From Microbacterium hydrocarbonoxydans (GTDB lineage: Bacteria; Actinomycetota; Actinomycetes; Actinomycetales; Microbacteriaceae), in assembly GCF_011752045.1 (NCBI RefSeq), contig NZ_JAAKXW010000003.1, forward strand, positions 62,001 to 126,000: DNA of 64,000 nucleotides, written 5' to 3'. The translations under genes and the position numbers were made by a program. The notes beneath the pieces are model-generated. The model worked only from the letters and a program-made list of their open reading frames with translations. It did no database searches and was not told the origin of the DNA. Shown in pieces: positions 50,012-59,400 of the stretch (position 1 is its first letter; each line of letters starts with the position of its first letter).

Positions 50012-52087
50012 ATGAGGTGGCAGGGACAGAAGCTCGGCGACGTGGATGCCGCGGCGCTGCCCGGCCTGGAGGACCGCTCCAGCATCCTGCGCACGGTCAC
50101 CACCCCCGAGTTCGCGGGGATGACCTTTCACGAGGTGCTCTCGAAGTCGGCGCTGAACAAGGTGCCCGGTGCGTCCCGGATGCCGTTCACCTGGACGATC
50201 AACCCGTACCGGGGATGCAGTCATGCCTGCGTCTACTGCCTGTCCCCGGACACGCTCATCCTGTGCGCGGACGGACGGCAGCGCCCGCTGCGGGAGCTGG
50301 AGATCGGTGACGAGATCATCGGCACCGAGGTGCGCGGCGTCTACCGCCGTTATGTGCGAACGACCATCAAGGCGAGGTGGAGCACCCGGAAGCAGGCGTA
50401 TCGCGTCACGCTCGCCGACGGCACCTCGCTCATCGCCAGCGGGGATCACCGCTTTCTCACGGATCGCGGCTGGAAGCACGTCACGGATGCCGACAACGGG
50501 CAGCGCCCGCACCTCACCCTGAACAATCGGCTGATGGGGTTCGGAACTGGGGCCGACGCGCCGTCGATCGATCACGCCGGTGCCGAGTACCGCCGTGGAT
50601 ATCTCGCCGGGATGATCCGCGGCGACGGCATGATCTTCCACGGCTCCTATTCCAGTCCTACGAGGACGCGGGAGATCCATCGTTTCCGGTTGGCGCTGAT
50701 CGACGACGAGGCGCTCCAGCGCTCCCGTGACTTCCTCGTCGAGGAGGGCGTGCCGACGCGGACGCGTCCGTTCGCTGTTGCGACGTCGGCGAGGAGCGCG
50801 GCTGAGGCGATCCACACGGCGGCGCGCTCGCACGTCGAGGCCATCGAATCACTCGTCATGACGCCCGCGGATGCAGGACGCGACTGGTATGCCGGTTTCC
50901 TCGCCGGCATCTTCGACGCAGAAGGCAGTTGTTCACGGGGAGTGCTCCGGATCTCTAACAAAGATGCCGTGATCATCGACCTCATCGAGGCAGGGATGCA
51001 GAGCATCGGCATGCCGTACGTGGTCGAGGCCCCCCGACCGAGCGGCGTGCGAACAGTCCGCGTGACCGGAGGCTTGCCGAGCCGGCAGCGCTTCTTCGAC
51101 ACAGTCCGTCCCGCGATCACGCGGAAGATGACGCTCGAGGGCACCGCAGTCAAGACCATCGCCGACCTCAGGGTCATCGCGATCACGCCGCTCGAGGGCG
51201 AATCGGATCTTCTCGACATCACGACGGGTACGGGTGACTTCATCGCGAACGGAGTGATCAGTCACAACTGCTTCGCCCGCGGCACCCACGAGTACCTCGA
51301 CCTCGACGGCGGGTCGGACTTCGACTCGCAGATCGTCGTGAAGGTGAATGTCGTGGAGACGCTCGAGCGGGAGCTGCGCCGCGGGAGCTGGCGGCACGAG
51401 CTCGTCGCGCTCGGCACGAACACCGACCCGTATCAGCGGGCCGAGGGACGCTACAAGCTCATGCCGGGGATCATCGAGACGCTCGCAGCATCCGGCACGC
51501 CGATGTCGATCCTCACCAAGGGCACGCTGATCCGGCGCGACATCCCGCTGCTGGTGGAGGCGGCGAAGCGCGTGCCCGTCGACATCCAGATGTCGATCGC
51601 GATGTACGACGATGCGCTGCAGAAGGCGATCGAGCCCGGAGCTCCGACCACGCAGGCGCGGCTCGACACGGTCCGGGCGCTGACGGACGCGGGATTCCGC
51701 GTGACCGTCTTCCTGATGCCGATCCTGCCCCACATGACCGACTCCGTGGAGGCGATCGACACGGCCCTCGCCCGGATCGGGGAGGCCGGCGCCGTGCGGG
51801 TCATCTACGGCGCGCTGCACCTGCGGCCCGGCGTGAAGCCGTGGTTCATGCAGTGGCTCGGCGAGCACCGGCCCGACCTCGTCTCCTCGTACCGCGGTCT
51901 GTATCCGGGCATGTCGGCCGAGGCGCCCAAACCCTACCGGCAGTGGCTCGCCAAGCGCGCACGCCCTCTCATCCGGATGCACGGCCTCGACGGACGTCAT
52001 GAAGACGACTACCCCGTTCGCGGCACTCGCCCGATGCCGGCCTTCGAGTCGACGGCATCCGCCCCGGCGCAGCCGATGCTGTTCTGA
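50012..52087 (+). CDS. Rv2578c-type radical SAM protein, interrupted by an intein
   Basis: 691 codons; 347 residues after removal of a 344-residue intein. Host: NPYRGCSHACVYC is the CX3CX2C motif for the SAM-binding 4Fe-4S cluster (Cys69, Cys73, third Cys at the splice point), then FARGTHEYLDLD, ALGTNTDPYQ and MPGIIETL, as in the Rv2578c/spore photoproduct lyase-like family of unknown reaction. The host's third cluster cysteine is supplied by the Cys after the intein, so the cluster can form correctly only after splicing. Leaderless start; the frame stays open far upstream but without similarity. Confidence 0.93.
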   Translation: MRWQGQKLGDVDAAALPGLEDRSSILRTVTTPEFAGMTFHEVLSKSALNKVPGASRMPFTWTINPYRGCSHACVYCLSPDTLILCADGRQRPLRELEIGDEIIGTEVRGVYRRYVRTTIKARWSTRKQAYRVTLADGTSLIASGDHRFLTDRGWKHVTDADNGQRPHLTLNNRLMGFGTGADAPSIDHAGAEYRRGYLAGMIRGDGMIFHGSYSSPTRTREIHRFRLALIDDEALQRSRDFLVEEGVPTRTRPFAVATSARSAAEAIHTAARSHVEAIESLVMTPADAGRDWYAGFLAGIFDAEGSCSRGVLRISNKDAVIIDLIEAGMQSIGMPYVVEAPRPSGVRTVRVTGGLPSRQRFFDTVRPAITRKMTLEGTAVKTIADLRVIAITPLEGESDLLDITTGTGDFIANGVISHNCFARGTHEYLDLDGGSDFDSQIVVKVNVVETLERELRRGSWRHELVALGTNTDPYQRAEGRYKLMPGIIETLAASGTPMSILTKGTLIRRDIPLLVEAAKRVPVDIQMSIAMYDDALQKAIEPGAPTTQARLDTVRALTDAGFRVTVFLMPILPHMTDSVEAIDTALARIGEAGAVRVIYGALHLRPGVKPWFMQWLGEHRPDLVSSYRGLYPGMSAEAPKPYRQWLAKRARPLIRMHGLDGRHEDDYPVRGTRPMPAFESTASAPAQPMLF
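50237..51268 (+). mobile_element. Intein with LAGLIDADG homing endonuclease domain
   Basis: 344 residues. It begins with Cys1 in CLSPDTLILCADGRQRPL (block A); block B is SLIASGDHRFLT; two LAGLIDADG-type helices are YLAGMIRGDG and FLAGIFDAEG; block F is LLDITTGTGDFIANG; and it ends VISHN followed by +1 Cys. All residues needed for class 1 splicing (Cys1, block B His, terminal His-Asn, +1 Cys) are present, so splicing should work. The insertion point is within the CX3CX2C motif, a very conserved DNA target suited to homing. Confidence 0.93.
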
Positions 52088-52115
52088 CGGGCGCGGGCGC
52101 CGGCGTAGAAGCGCG

Positions 52116-52121
52116 TAGGCT
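52116..52121 (+). promoter_or_regulatory. -10 box, near-leaderless start of yaeQ
   Basis: TAGGCT, seven bases, ATG at 52129. Confidence 0.45.
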
Positions 52122-52128
52122 CGGTCGA

Positions 52129-52668
52129 ATGGCTATCGGCTCGACAATGCACACCTTCGACGTGCAGCTCGCGGACACGGATCGCGGCGTCTACGAGGAT
52201 TTCTCGCTGCGCGCGGCGCGGCATCCGTCCGAGACGGACACCTACCTGCTCACCCGGGTGCTCGCGTACGGACTCGAGCACGCCGAGGGCATCGCCTTCG
52301 GCGGCACCGTGTCGTCCACCGAGGAGCCCGCGGTGCTGGTGCGCGATCTCACCGGCCGCATCACCGCCTGGATCGAGGTCGGCGCGCCGGATGCCGAGCG
52401 CCTGCACCACGCCACCCGGCTCGCCGAGCGCGTCGTCGTGTACACGCACCGCGATCCGGCGAAGGTGATGGCGCCGTGGGCGGACAAGCGCATCCACCGC
52501 GCCGAGGACATCCGCGTGTTCAGCTTCGATCCGGGGTTCATCGAGTCTGCCGTGCCGCTGCTCGAGCGCCGCAACACCATGACCATGACCATCACCGAGC
52601 AGGTGCTGTACCTCGACCTCAACGGGACCAGCCTGATGACGGGCGTGCACGAGCACACGCTCTCCTGA
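52129..52668 (+). CDS. yaeQ: YaeQ family protein
   Basis: 179 residues, matching E. coli YaeQ in length and motifs: FSLRAARHPSETDTYLLTRVLAYGLEHAEGI, WIEVGAPDAERLHHATRLAERVVVYTH, and the C-terminal LERRNTMTMTITEQVLYL. YaeQ has a PD-(D/E)XK nuclease-like fold; its biochemical role is not established. It is followed by a large inverted repeat and a terminator, convergent to the helicase gene. A second ATG at 52147 is an alternative start. Confidence 0.93.
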   Translation: MAIGSTMHTFDVQLADTDRGVYEDFSLRAARHPSETDTYLLTRVLAYGLEHAEGIAFGGTVSSTEEPAVLVRDLTGRITAWIEVGAPDAERLHHATRLAERVVVYTHRDPAKVMAPWADKRIHRAEDIRVFSFDPGFIESAVPLLERRNTMTMTITEQVLYLDLNGTSLMTGVHEHTLS

Positions 52669-52689
52669 GGCCCGCGCCGCCGCCGCCGT

Positions 52690-52753
52690 CGAGTGCACGA
52701 CATCTCGGCGAGTGCACGGCTCGTCGGCGCGAACTTCTCGTGCACTCGCCGAG
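52690..52753. repeat. Nested inverted repeat, 3' of yaeQ
   Basis: CTCGGCGAGTGCAC (52704-52717) pairs perfectly with GTGCACTCGCCGAG (52740-52753). CGAGTGCACGA (52690-52700) can pair instead with TCGTGCACTCG (52738-52748), so two alternative hairpins compete. It starts 22 bases after the yaeQ stop. Confidence 0.7.
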
Positions 52754-52769
52754 TACACGAGAAGTCGAC

Positions 52770-52807
52770 GAAGGCCCCGCCCCGGCGGATGCCGGAACGG
52801 GGCCTTC
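52770..52807. terminator. Terminator between yaeQ and helicase gene
   Basis: GAAGGCCCCG and CGGGGCCTTC, a perfect 10-bp stem with an 18-base loop, 12 bases from the helicase stop codon. Confidence 0.65.
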
Positions 52808-52818
52808 GAGAGCGGGGC

Positions 52819-55056
52819 TCAGGAGGTGAGGTCTGCCGCGGTCGGCACGCGGCCGGCGATCTCCTCGATGAGGTCGTCGTCCAGACGCGCGGCCTCGAAC
52901 GGCGCGTCGATCTCGGCGCGGTCGAGCAGCTCCGTCATCCGGCGCTGACGCTGACGCGTGATCAGGGTGACGACCCGGCCGGAGCGGCCGGCGCGGCCGG
53001 TGCGGCCGGCACGGTGCAGGTACGTCTTGTACTCGTCCGGGGCATCCGCCTGGATCACCAGATCGATGTCGTCGACGTGGATGCCGCGGGCCGCGACGTC
53101 GGTGGCGACGAGCACGTTCACGCGACCCGAGGTGAGGCGCTCGAGATTGCGCGTGCGCTTGGCCTGGTTGAGGTCGCCGTGCAGGGAGACGGCCGGGATC
53201 CCGGCGTCGTCGAACTGCTCGGCGAGCATCTCGGCGTACGCGCGGGTGCGCGCGAAGACGAGCGTCTTGCCGTCGCGGTCGACGAGCGAGGTGAGGATGT
53301 CGGCCTTGTCGCGGTGCTCGATGACGAGCACGCGGTGCTCGATCGTGCTGGACTCCTGGTCCTCGCCGGCGACCTCGTACACGGCCGGATCCACGAGGAA
53401 CTCGTCGACGAGCGCGGCGACCTCCCGGTCGAGCGTGGCCGAGAAGAGCAGCTTCTGGCTGCCGTCGGCGGTGTGGCGGAGGATGCGCTGCACGGGCTCG
53501 ACGAAGCCGAGCTCGCACATGTGGTCGGCCTCGTCGAGCACCGCGATCCGGGTCTCGGAGAGGTCGAGCTTGCCCTGGTTGACGAGGTCCTCGACACGGC
53601 CCGGGGTGCCGATGACGATGTCGACGCCCTTCTTCAGCGCGCCGACCTGACGACCCTGCGGGACGCCGCCGTAGATCTGCGTGGTGAACAGGCCGACGCT
53701 GCGGGCGATCGGCTGGATCGTCTTGTCGATCTGCAGCGCGAGCTCGCGGGTCGGCGCGAGGATGATCGCGCGCGGGGCCCGGCCGAACTCGCGACGCTTG
53801 CCGGCCTGCGACTTCAGCACGCTCTCCACCAGCGGCGCGCCGAAGGCGATCGTCTTTCCGGATCCGGTGCGCCCGCGGGCGAGCACGTCGCGGCCCTCGA
53901 GCACGGCCGGGATGCTGGCCGCCTGGATCGGGAACGGGGTCTCGGCGCCCATGTTCGCCAGGGTCTCGGTGATGTTCGAGCCGAGGCCGAGGTCGGCGAA
54001 GGTCACTCCCTGCACCTCGACCGCCTGAACGGCCTGCGCCTCGAGGCGCTCGTGCACGACGTCGTCGGCCGGCTCGAAGGCCGCCTTCGGCTTCGCATTC
54101 CAGTCGTTGCGGCTCGGCCGCTCGTCGCGACGCGGACGCTCGTCCCGATGCGGACGCTCGGTGCGGTAGGCGCCGCCGGTCGAAGGGCGGGCGCGGTCGT
54201 CGCGACCGCCGTCGAAGGAGCGCTGCGCCCGATCGCGGTCGAAGGCACGGCGTGCCCGATCCGCGTCGTAGGAGCGAGCAGGACGCTCGGAGGAGCTGGC
54301 GTCGTTGAAACCGCGGCGGTCGGCGCCACGGTCGTCGCGGTCGAAGCGCGGACGCTCGGAAGCACGATCGAACCGCGGACGCTCGGTGCGGTCGCCACGG
54401 TTCGGGCGGTCTCCGAAGCCGCGGTCGTCGCGACGAGGACGGTCGTCGCGGTCGAAGCGCTGCCCGCCGCGGTCGTCACGGTAGGTTCCGGGGCCGGTGG
54501 GCCGCCGGTCGTCGCGCGCGAAACGCGGACGCTCCGTGCCGCGGTCGGCGAAGCGCGGACGCTCGGCGCCGCGGTCATCGCGACGAGGACGGTCATCGAA
54601 GCGGCGTCCGCCGGAACGGTCGTCGCGGTCGAAACGTGGACGCTCGGCGCCGCGGTCGAAACGCGGACGCTCGGCACGCTCGAAGCGCTGCCCGCCCCGC
54701 TCGTCACGGTGGTGCGGCGCCTCGCGGCGACCCGACTCGGCGCGGTTGCGGATGCTGCGCGCCTCATCGCGGCCGGCGCGCTCCTGCGCGCTCCAGCGCT
54801 GCTTGGGCGCACCGCTCTCGGCCTCGGCCGCGCGGTATCCGCGGTGACCGGGGCTGCGGCTGCCGGGGCGACGGTCGTAGCCGGCGGTCGCGGGGCGGCG
54901 CTCGCCGGCATCCGCTCGTCCGCCGCGCTCGTCGCGTGCGCCGTCGCGGGCGCCCGCGGGGCGGTGACGGTCGTGGAAGGAGGTCTTCTTGGCGCCGTAG
55001 CGCGGCTCGAAGTTGGCGGAGGGGCGCCCGCCGCGGGGCTTCTTGTTCTTGGGCAT
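52819..55056 (-). CDS. DEAD-box RNA helicase with arginine-rich N-terminal repeats
   Basis: 745 residues. Residues 1 to about 340 are a low-complexity Arg/Asp/Arg-Gly region with degenerate repeats such as ERPRFDRDDR and DRGAERPRF. The helicase core follows: Q motif region FPIQAASIP, RGRTGSGKT, VLDEADHM, LLFSATLD, and HRAGRTGRAGRSG. Most DEAD-box proteins place such tails C-terminally; here it is N-terminal. Arg-rich tails bind RNA and favour condensates. Probable roles are ribosome assembly, RNA decay or cold adaptation. AAGGA precedes the ATG; the leader seems long and structured. Confidence 0.93.
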   Translation of the reverse strand: MPKNKKPRGGRPSANFEPRYGAKKTSFHDRHRPAGARDGARDERGGRADAGERRPATAGYDRRPGSRSPGHRGYRAAEAESGAPKQRWSAQERAGRDEARSIRNRAESGRREAPHHRDERGGQRFERAERPRFDRGAERPRFDRDDRSGGRRFDDRPRRDDRGAERPRFADRGTERPRFARDDRRPTGPGTYRDDRGGQRFDRDDRPRRDDRGFGDRPNRGDRTERPRFDRASERPRFDRDDRGADRRGFNDASSSERPARSYDADRARRAFDRDRAQRSFDGGRDDRARPSTGGAYRTERPHRDERPRRDERPSRNDWNAKPKAAFEPADDVVHERLEAQAVQAVEVQGVTFADLGLGSNITETLANMGAETPFPIQAASIPAVLEGRDVLARGRTGSGKTIAFGAPLVESVLKSQAGKRREFGRAPRAIILAPTRELALQIDKTIQPIARSVGLFTTQIYGGVPQGRQVGALKKGVDIVIGTPGRVEDLVNQGKLDLSETRIAVLDEADHMCELGFVEPVQRILRHTADGSQKLLFSATLDREVAALVDEFLVDPAVYEVAGEDQESSTIEHRVLVIEHRDKADILTSLVDRDGKTLVFARTRAYAEMLAEQFDDAGIPAVSLHGDLNQAKRTRNLERLTSGRVNVLVATDVAARGIHVDDIDLVIQADAPDEYKTYLHRAGRTGRAGRSGRVVTLITRQRQRRMTELLDRAEIDAPFEAARLDDDLIEEIAGRVPTAADLTS

Positions 55057-55072
55057 CGGTGTGTCCTTCTGA

Positions 55073-55188
55073 GTTCTCGCACGAGAACAGCGCTGCGCGC
55101 ACGCGCGAGCACCCGGCGCCTGAGCGCGGGTCCGGACTGTCAGCGGCCGGGGCCATTCATGTGATGGTTGATTCGCGTCGATCGACGC
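55073..55188 (-). other. Structured leader of the DEAD-box helicase gene
   Basis: Two perfect short palindromes lie in the 260-base gap before the helicase gene: GTTCTCG-CA-CGAGAAC (55073-55088), 17 bases before the ATG, and GCGTCGATCGACGC (55175-55188). TAGACT near 55270 on the minus strand could be the -10 box, which would give a leader of about 200 bases. Autoregulation through the leader is known for some helicase mRNAs and is only a suggestion here. Confidence 0.35.
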
Positions 55189-55304
55189 TCACCATCGGCC
55201 CCTGGACTCACACTTCTCACACGAAAACGTCCGCGCCCTGCGCGGGTGTCCGAAGCCGACCGCACGAGTCTACCGGCCGAGACTGGGAAAGCGCCTCGGC
55301 CCCG

Positions 55305-55310
55305 TACGAT
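55305..55310 (+). promoter_or_regulatory. -10 box, leaderless start of epimerase gene
   Basis: TACGAT, six bases, GTG at 55317. It decides the start, since the open frame extends far upstream into the helicase gene's antisense strand. Confidence 0.5.
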
Positions 55311-55316
55311 TGCGGG

Positions 55317-56213
55317 GTGAACTCCGCATCCCCCACCGGCACCCAGGTTCAGCTCCGGCTCGGCGACGTCTCCGCCCAGATCGCACAGGTCGGCGCCTCG
55401 CTTCGCGCGCTCCGCATCGGCGACGTCGAACTGGTCTCCCCGTACCCGCTGGACATCCCGACCCCCTCCTGCTCCGGCGTCGTGCTGGCCCCGTGGCCGA
55501 ACCGGGTGCGCGACGGGCTGTGGGACGACGACGGCACCGCACGCCAGCTCGCGATCACCGAGCCCAAGTTCGGCAACGCCAGCCACGGACTGCTGCGCTT
55601 CACCGCCTACGAGATCGAGCAGACGGATGCCGCCGCCACGCTGCGCGCGACGATCGTGCCGCAGACCGGATACCCGTACCTCGTCGACACGACCGTGACC
55701 TACGCGCTGTCCTCTGACGGCGTCGAGGTGACCCACACGCTGACCAACCGCTCGTCCGAGTCCGCGCCGGTCGCGCTCGGCACCCATCCGTTCGTCACGA
55801 TCGGCGACGTCGACCCGCACGACCTCGTGCTGCGCATCCCAGCTCAGACCGCCTTCGAGACCGACGAGCGGATGCTGCCCACGGGCACCCGCTCCGCCGA
55901 CGCGGCGCTGCGCGACGGAGTCCGTCTCGGCGACGTGTCCCTCGACACCGGCTTCACCGATCTCGCCCGCGACGAGGACGGGCGGGTGCGCACTTCGCTG
56001 ACCGCACCGGACGGACGCCGTGTCACGCTGTGGCAGGGCGAGGGCTTCGACTTCCTGCAGGTGTTCACGTCGACGAACTATCCCGGGCAGGCCCTGGCGG
56101 TGGCGATCGAGCCGATGACGGCGCCCGCAGACGCGCTGAACAGCGGCCTCGGCATCCGTCGCCTGGCTCCCGGCGAGACCTGGACGCTCACCTGGGGCAT
56201 CCAGCTCAGCTGA
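55317..56213 (+). CDS. Aldose 1-epimerase family protein
   Basis: 298 residues from the GTG. Galactose mutarotase fold: LAPWPNRVRDG, NASHGLLRFTAYE and GTHPFV carry the conserved His residues, and AVAIEPMTAPADALNSG carries the catalytic Glu and the family's C-terminal motif. It interconverts anomers of aldohexoses. It lies divergent to the helicase gene and convergent to the RND gene, as a single-gene unit. Confidence 0.92.
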   Translation: MNSASPTGTQVQLRLGDVSAQIAQVGASLRALRIGDVELVSPYPLDIPTPSCSGVVLAPWPNRVRDGLWDDDGTARQLAITEPKFGNASHGLLRFTAYEIEQTDAAATLRATIVPQTGYPYLVDTTVTYALSSDGVEVTHTLTNRSSESAPVALGTHPFVTIGDVDPHDLVLRIPAQTAFETDERMLPTGTRSADAALRDGVRLGDVSLDTGFTDLARDEDGRVRTSLTAPDGRRVTLWQGEGFDFLQVFTSTNYPGQALAVAIEPMTAPADALNSGLGIRRLAPGETWTLTWGIQLS

Positions 56214-56327
56214 GGCGGGCCGGGTCCGGCTCCGCACCTCCGGAGAATCAGGTCGAACACGGCCGGGACGCGCGGTTCTCGGCGCGAACGGCCGAGGATC
56301 TCCGGAGTTCTGGCGCCGGCCGGCGTC

Positions 56328-56407
56328 CACAACTCCTCAGAATCGCGGCCCCCGCTGGCCCGAGACAGGGGTTCCCGGCGGAATCGGAGCGCTTCTGAGG
56401 AGTTGTG
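56328..56407. repeat. Inverted repeat with 15-bp arms between epimerase and RND genes
   Basis: CACAACTCCTCAGAA (56328-56342) and TTCTGAGGAGTTGTG (56393-56407) pair perfectly around 50 bases; the second arm ends seven bases from the RND stop codon. Confidence 0.7.
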
Positions 56408-56413
56408 AACGGC

Positions 56414-59400
56414 TCAGTGCTGGTCCCGCAGCTGACGACGGGTGAGGCGCGGGGTCGGCGACGACGAGTCGGATGCCGTGGCGTCGAGGTCCGGCGCGAC
56501 GGCTGTCGCCGCTCCCCCGGCATCCGCCCCTCCGGCATCCGCAGCTCCGTCGCGACGCGCCTGCCGCCGTTCCCTGGCACCCTCGACGAGGTTGTACAGG
56601 GTCGGCAGCACGATCAGCGTCAGCACGGTGGAGGACACGAGTCCGCCGATCACGACGATGGCGAGCGGCTGCGAGATGAAGCCGCCGTGCCCGGTGATTC
56701 CGAGCGCCATCGGCGTGAGCGCGAAGATCGTCGCGAGGGCCGTCATCAGGATCGGGCGCAGTCGCTTCTCGCCACCGGCCAGCACGGCATCCGCCGTCGG
56801 CAGCCCCTTCTCCCGGTACTGGTTCACGAGGTCGACGAGCACGATCGCGTTCGTCACCACGATGCCGATCAGCATCAGCACGCCGATCAGCGAGGCGACG
56901 CCGAGCGGCACCCCTGTGACGATCTGCAGCAGGATCGCACCGGTCGCCGCGAACGGCACCGAGACGAGCAGCAGCAGCGGCTGACGCAGCGACTTGAACG
57001 TCGCCACCATCACCACGTAGACGATCAGGATCGCCGCGAGCATCGCCAGGCCGAGCTGCGAGAACGAGTCCGCCTGCTGCGTCGCGACGCCGCCGACGGC
57101 CGCCGACGCGCCGTCGGGCAGGTCCACCGCGGCGAGCGCCTCGTTCACCGACTGGGTGGCGACGGCGAGGTTGTCGGATGCCGGCGGCACCGTGATCGTC
57201 GCGGTGCGGCGTCCCTGTTCGGTGGTGATCGAGGTGGGACTGTTGCGCTCCTCGACCGCGGCGATGTCCTGCAGCCGCACGACCCCGAGCGGCGTCGGGA
57301 TCGTCAGCTCGCGCAGCGCCTGCGCGGTGGCGGGCGGCTCGGCCGTCGCGAGGTACACGGTGAGCGCGGTGTCGTCGATCTCGACGGAGCCGAGCTGCTG
57401 CGGGCGCATCGTGTTCGACACGATCGAGCCGACGGCGACTTCCGAGAGCCCGCGCGCGGCGGCCGCCTCGCGGTCGACGACCACGGCGAGGTAGGGCAGC
57501 GCGGCGGCGAGGTTGTCTGAGACCTGGCCGACGCCGTCGCGCCCTTCGAGCTCGGCGACCACGGCGGCTGTGGCCGTCTCGAGGTCCTTCGAGTTCGTCG
57601 CCGAGACGGTGATCTCGATGTCGCTGGAGCCGAGGCCGGTGGATGCCGCGACCGCGATCTCGCCTGCGCCGGAGAGGCCGTCGATCGCCTCCTGCACCTC
57701 GGCGCGGAGCTTCTCCTGGTCGGCATCCGCATCGGTGAGAACCGAGTAGGTGACGCCCGCGCTCCCGGAGAACGCGTCGCGGATCGCGGAGCCGCTGGAG
57801 CCGATCGAGGCCTGCACGTGGGTGATGCCCTCGATGCCGAGGAGGGCGTCCTCGACCGCGAGAGCCGCCTCCGACTTCGTCTCCAGGCTCGCGGTCGGGC
57901 CGAGGTCCTGGGTGACGCGCATCGTGTTCTGTCCCGAGTCGCTGAGGAAGTTGATCTTCATCAGCGGGGCGGCCGCGAGCGTCGCGCCCAGCACCACGAC
58001 CGCGATGACCACGGTGATGCCGGAGTGCTTCAGCGTCCAGCCGAGGATCGGCCGGTAGGCGCGCTGCAGGGCCGTCGGAGGGGCGTCCGGATGCTCAGGG
58101 TCGATGGCGCGGCCCTCCGCGTCGAGCAGCGGCTTGCCAGGGCGGAGGAACCAGTACGCGAGCACCGGGACGATGGTGAGCGACACGAGCAGGGACGCGA
58201 CCATGGCGATGGTCACGGTCATCGCGAACGGACGGAACAGCTCGCCGACCATGTCGCCGACGAAGACGATGGGCAGGAACACCGCGACCGTCGTGATCGT
58301 GGAGGCGGTGACCGCCATGGCGACCTCGCGCACGGCGAGCCGGATGGCGTCGCCCTTGTCGGCACCGGTCACGTAGTGCCGCTTGATGTTCTCGATGACG
58401 ACGATGGAGTCGTCGACCACGCGGCCGATGGCGATCGTGAGCGCGCCGAGGGTGAGCACGTTCAGGGAATAGCCGAAGGCCTGCAGCCCGATGAACGTGA
58501 TCAGCACGCTGGTCGGGATCGAGATCGCGGTGACCAGGGTCGAGCGGATCGAGAGCAGGAAGACGAGGATGACGATCACGGCGAACGCGAGCCCGAGCAG
58601 TCCCTCTGTGGCGAGCGTGTCGATCGACTGCACGATGAACGGCGCCTGATCGAAGATGATCGTGAACTCGGCGTCCGGGAACGCCTCGCCGATCTCGTCG
58701 AGCGCGGCGAGCACGCCCTTCGAGACCTCGACGGTGTTCGCCGCCGGAAGCTTCGTGATCGAGATCGAGATCGCGTCCTCCCCGTCGACCCGGGAGATCG
58801 ACGAGACCGGGTCGGCCTCCTGCACGACCGTCGCGACTTCGCCGATCGTCAGGGGCGTGCCGACGAGCGGGAGCGCGGCGAGCTCCTCGACGCCGGTGAT
58901 CTTCGCGCCGGTCTGCACGGTGAGCGTCTCGCCGTCCTCGGTGATGTCACCGCCGGGGAACAGAGTGCCGTTCTGCTGCAGCGCCGCGCTGATCGCCTGC
59001 GTGCTCTGTCCGGCGGCCGCGAGCTTCGCGGCGTCCGGGGTGATGGTGATCCGCTGCCCGACGCCGCCGACGATCTGCGCGGCGTTCACGCCGTCGACGT
59101 CCTCCAGGTCGGGGATCGCGACCCTCTCCAGCTCGGCCTGCGCGTTCTCGGCATCCTCGAAGCCGGTGACGGCCACCTGGATCACCGGGAAGTCGTCGAT
59201 CGACACCGACAGCACCTGGGGACTCACGTCCTCGGGGAGCTGCTGCGAGATGCGGTTGAGCGCCTGCTGGATCTTCTGCTCCGCGGTGGCCAGGTTCGTG
59301 CCGTAGGTGAACATCGCCTGCACGATCGAGGCGTTCGTCGTGCTGGTCGCCGTCGTCGACTCGAGCCCCGGCACGCCCTGGATGGCGGACTCGATCGGGG

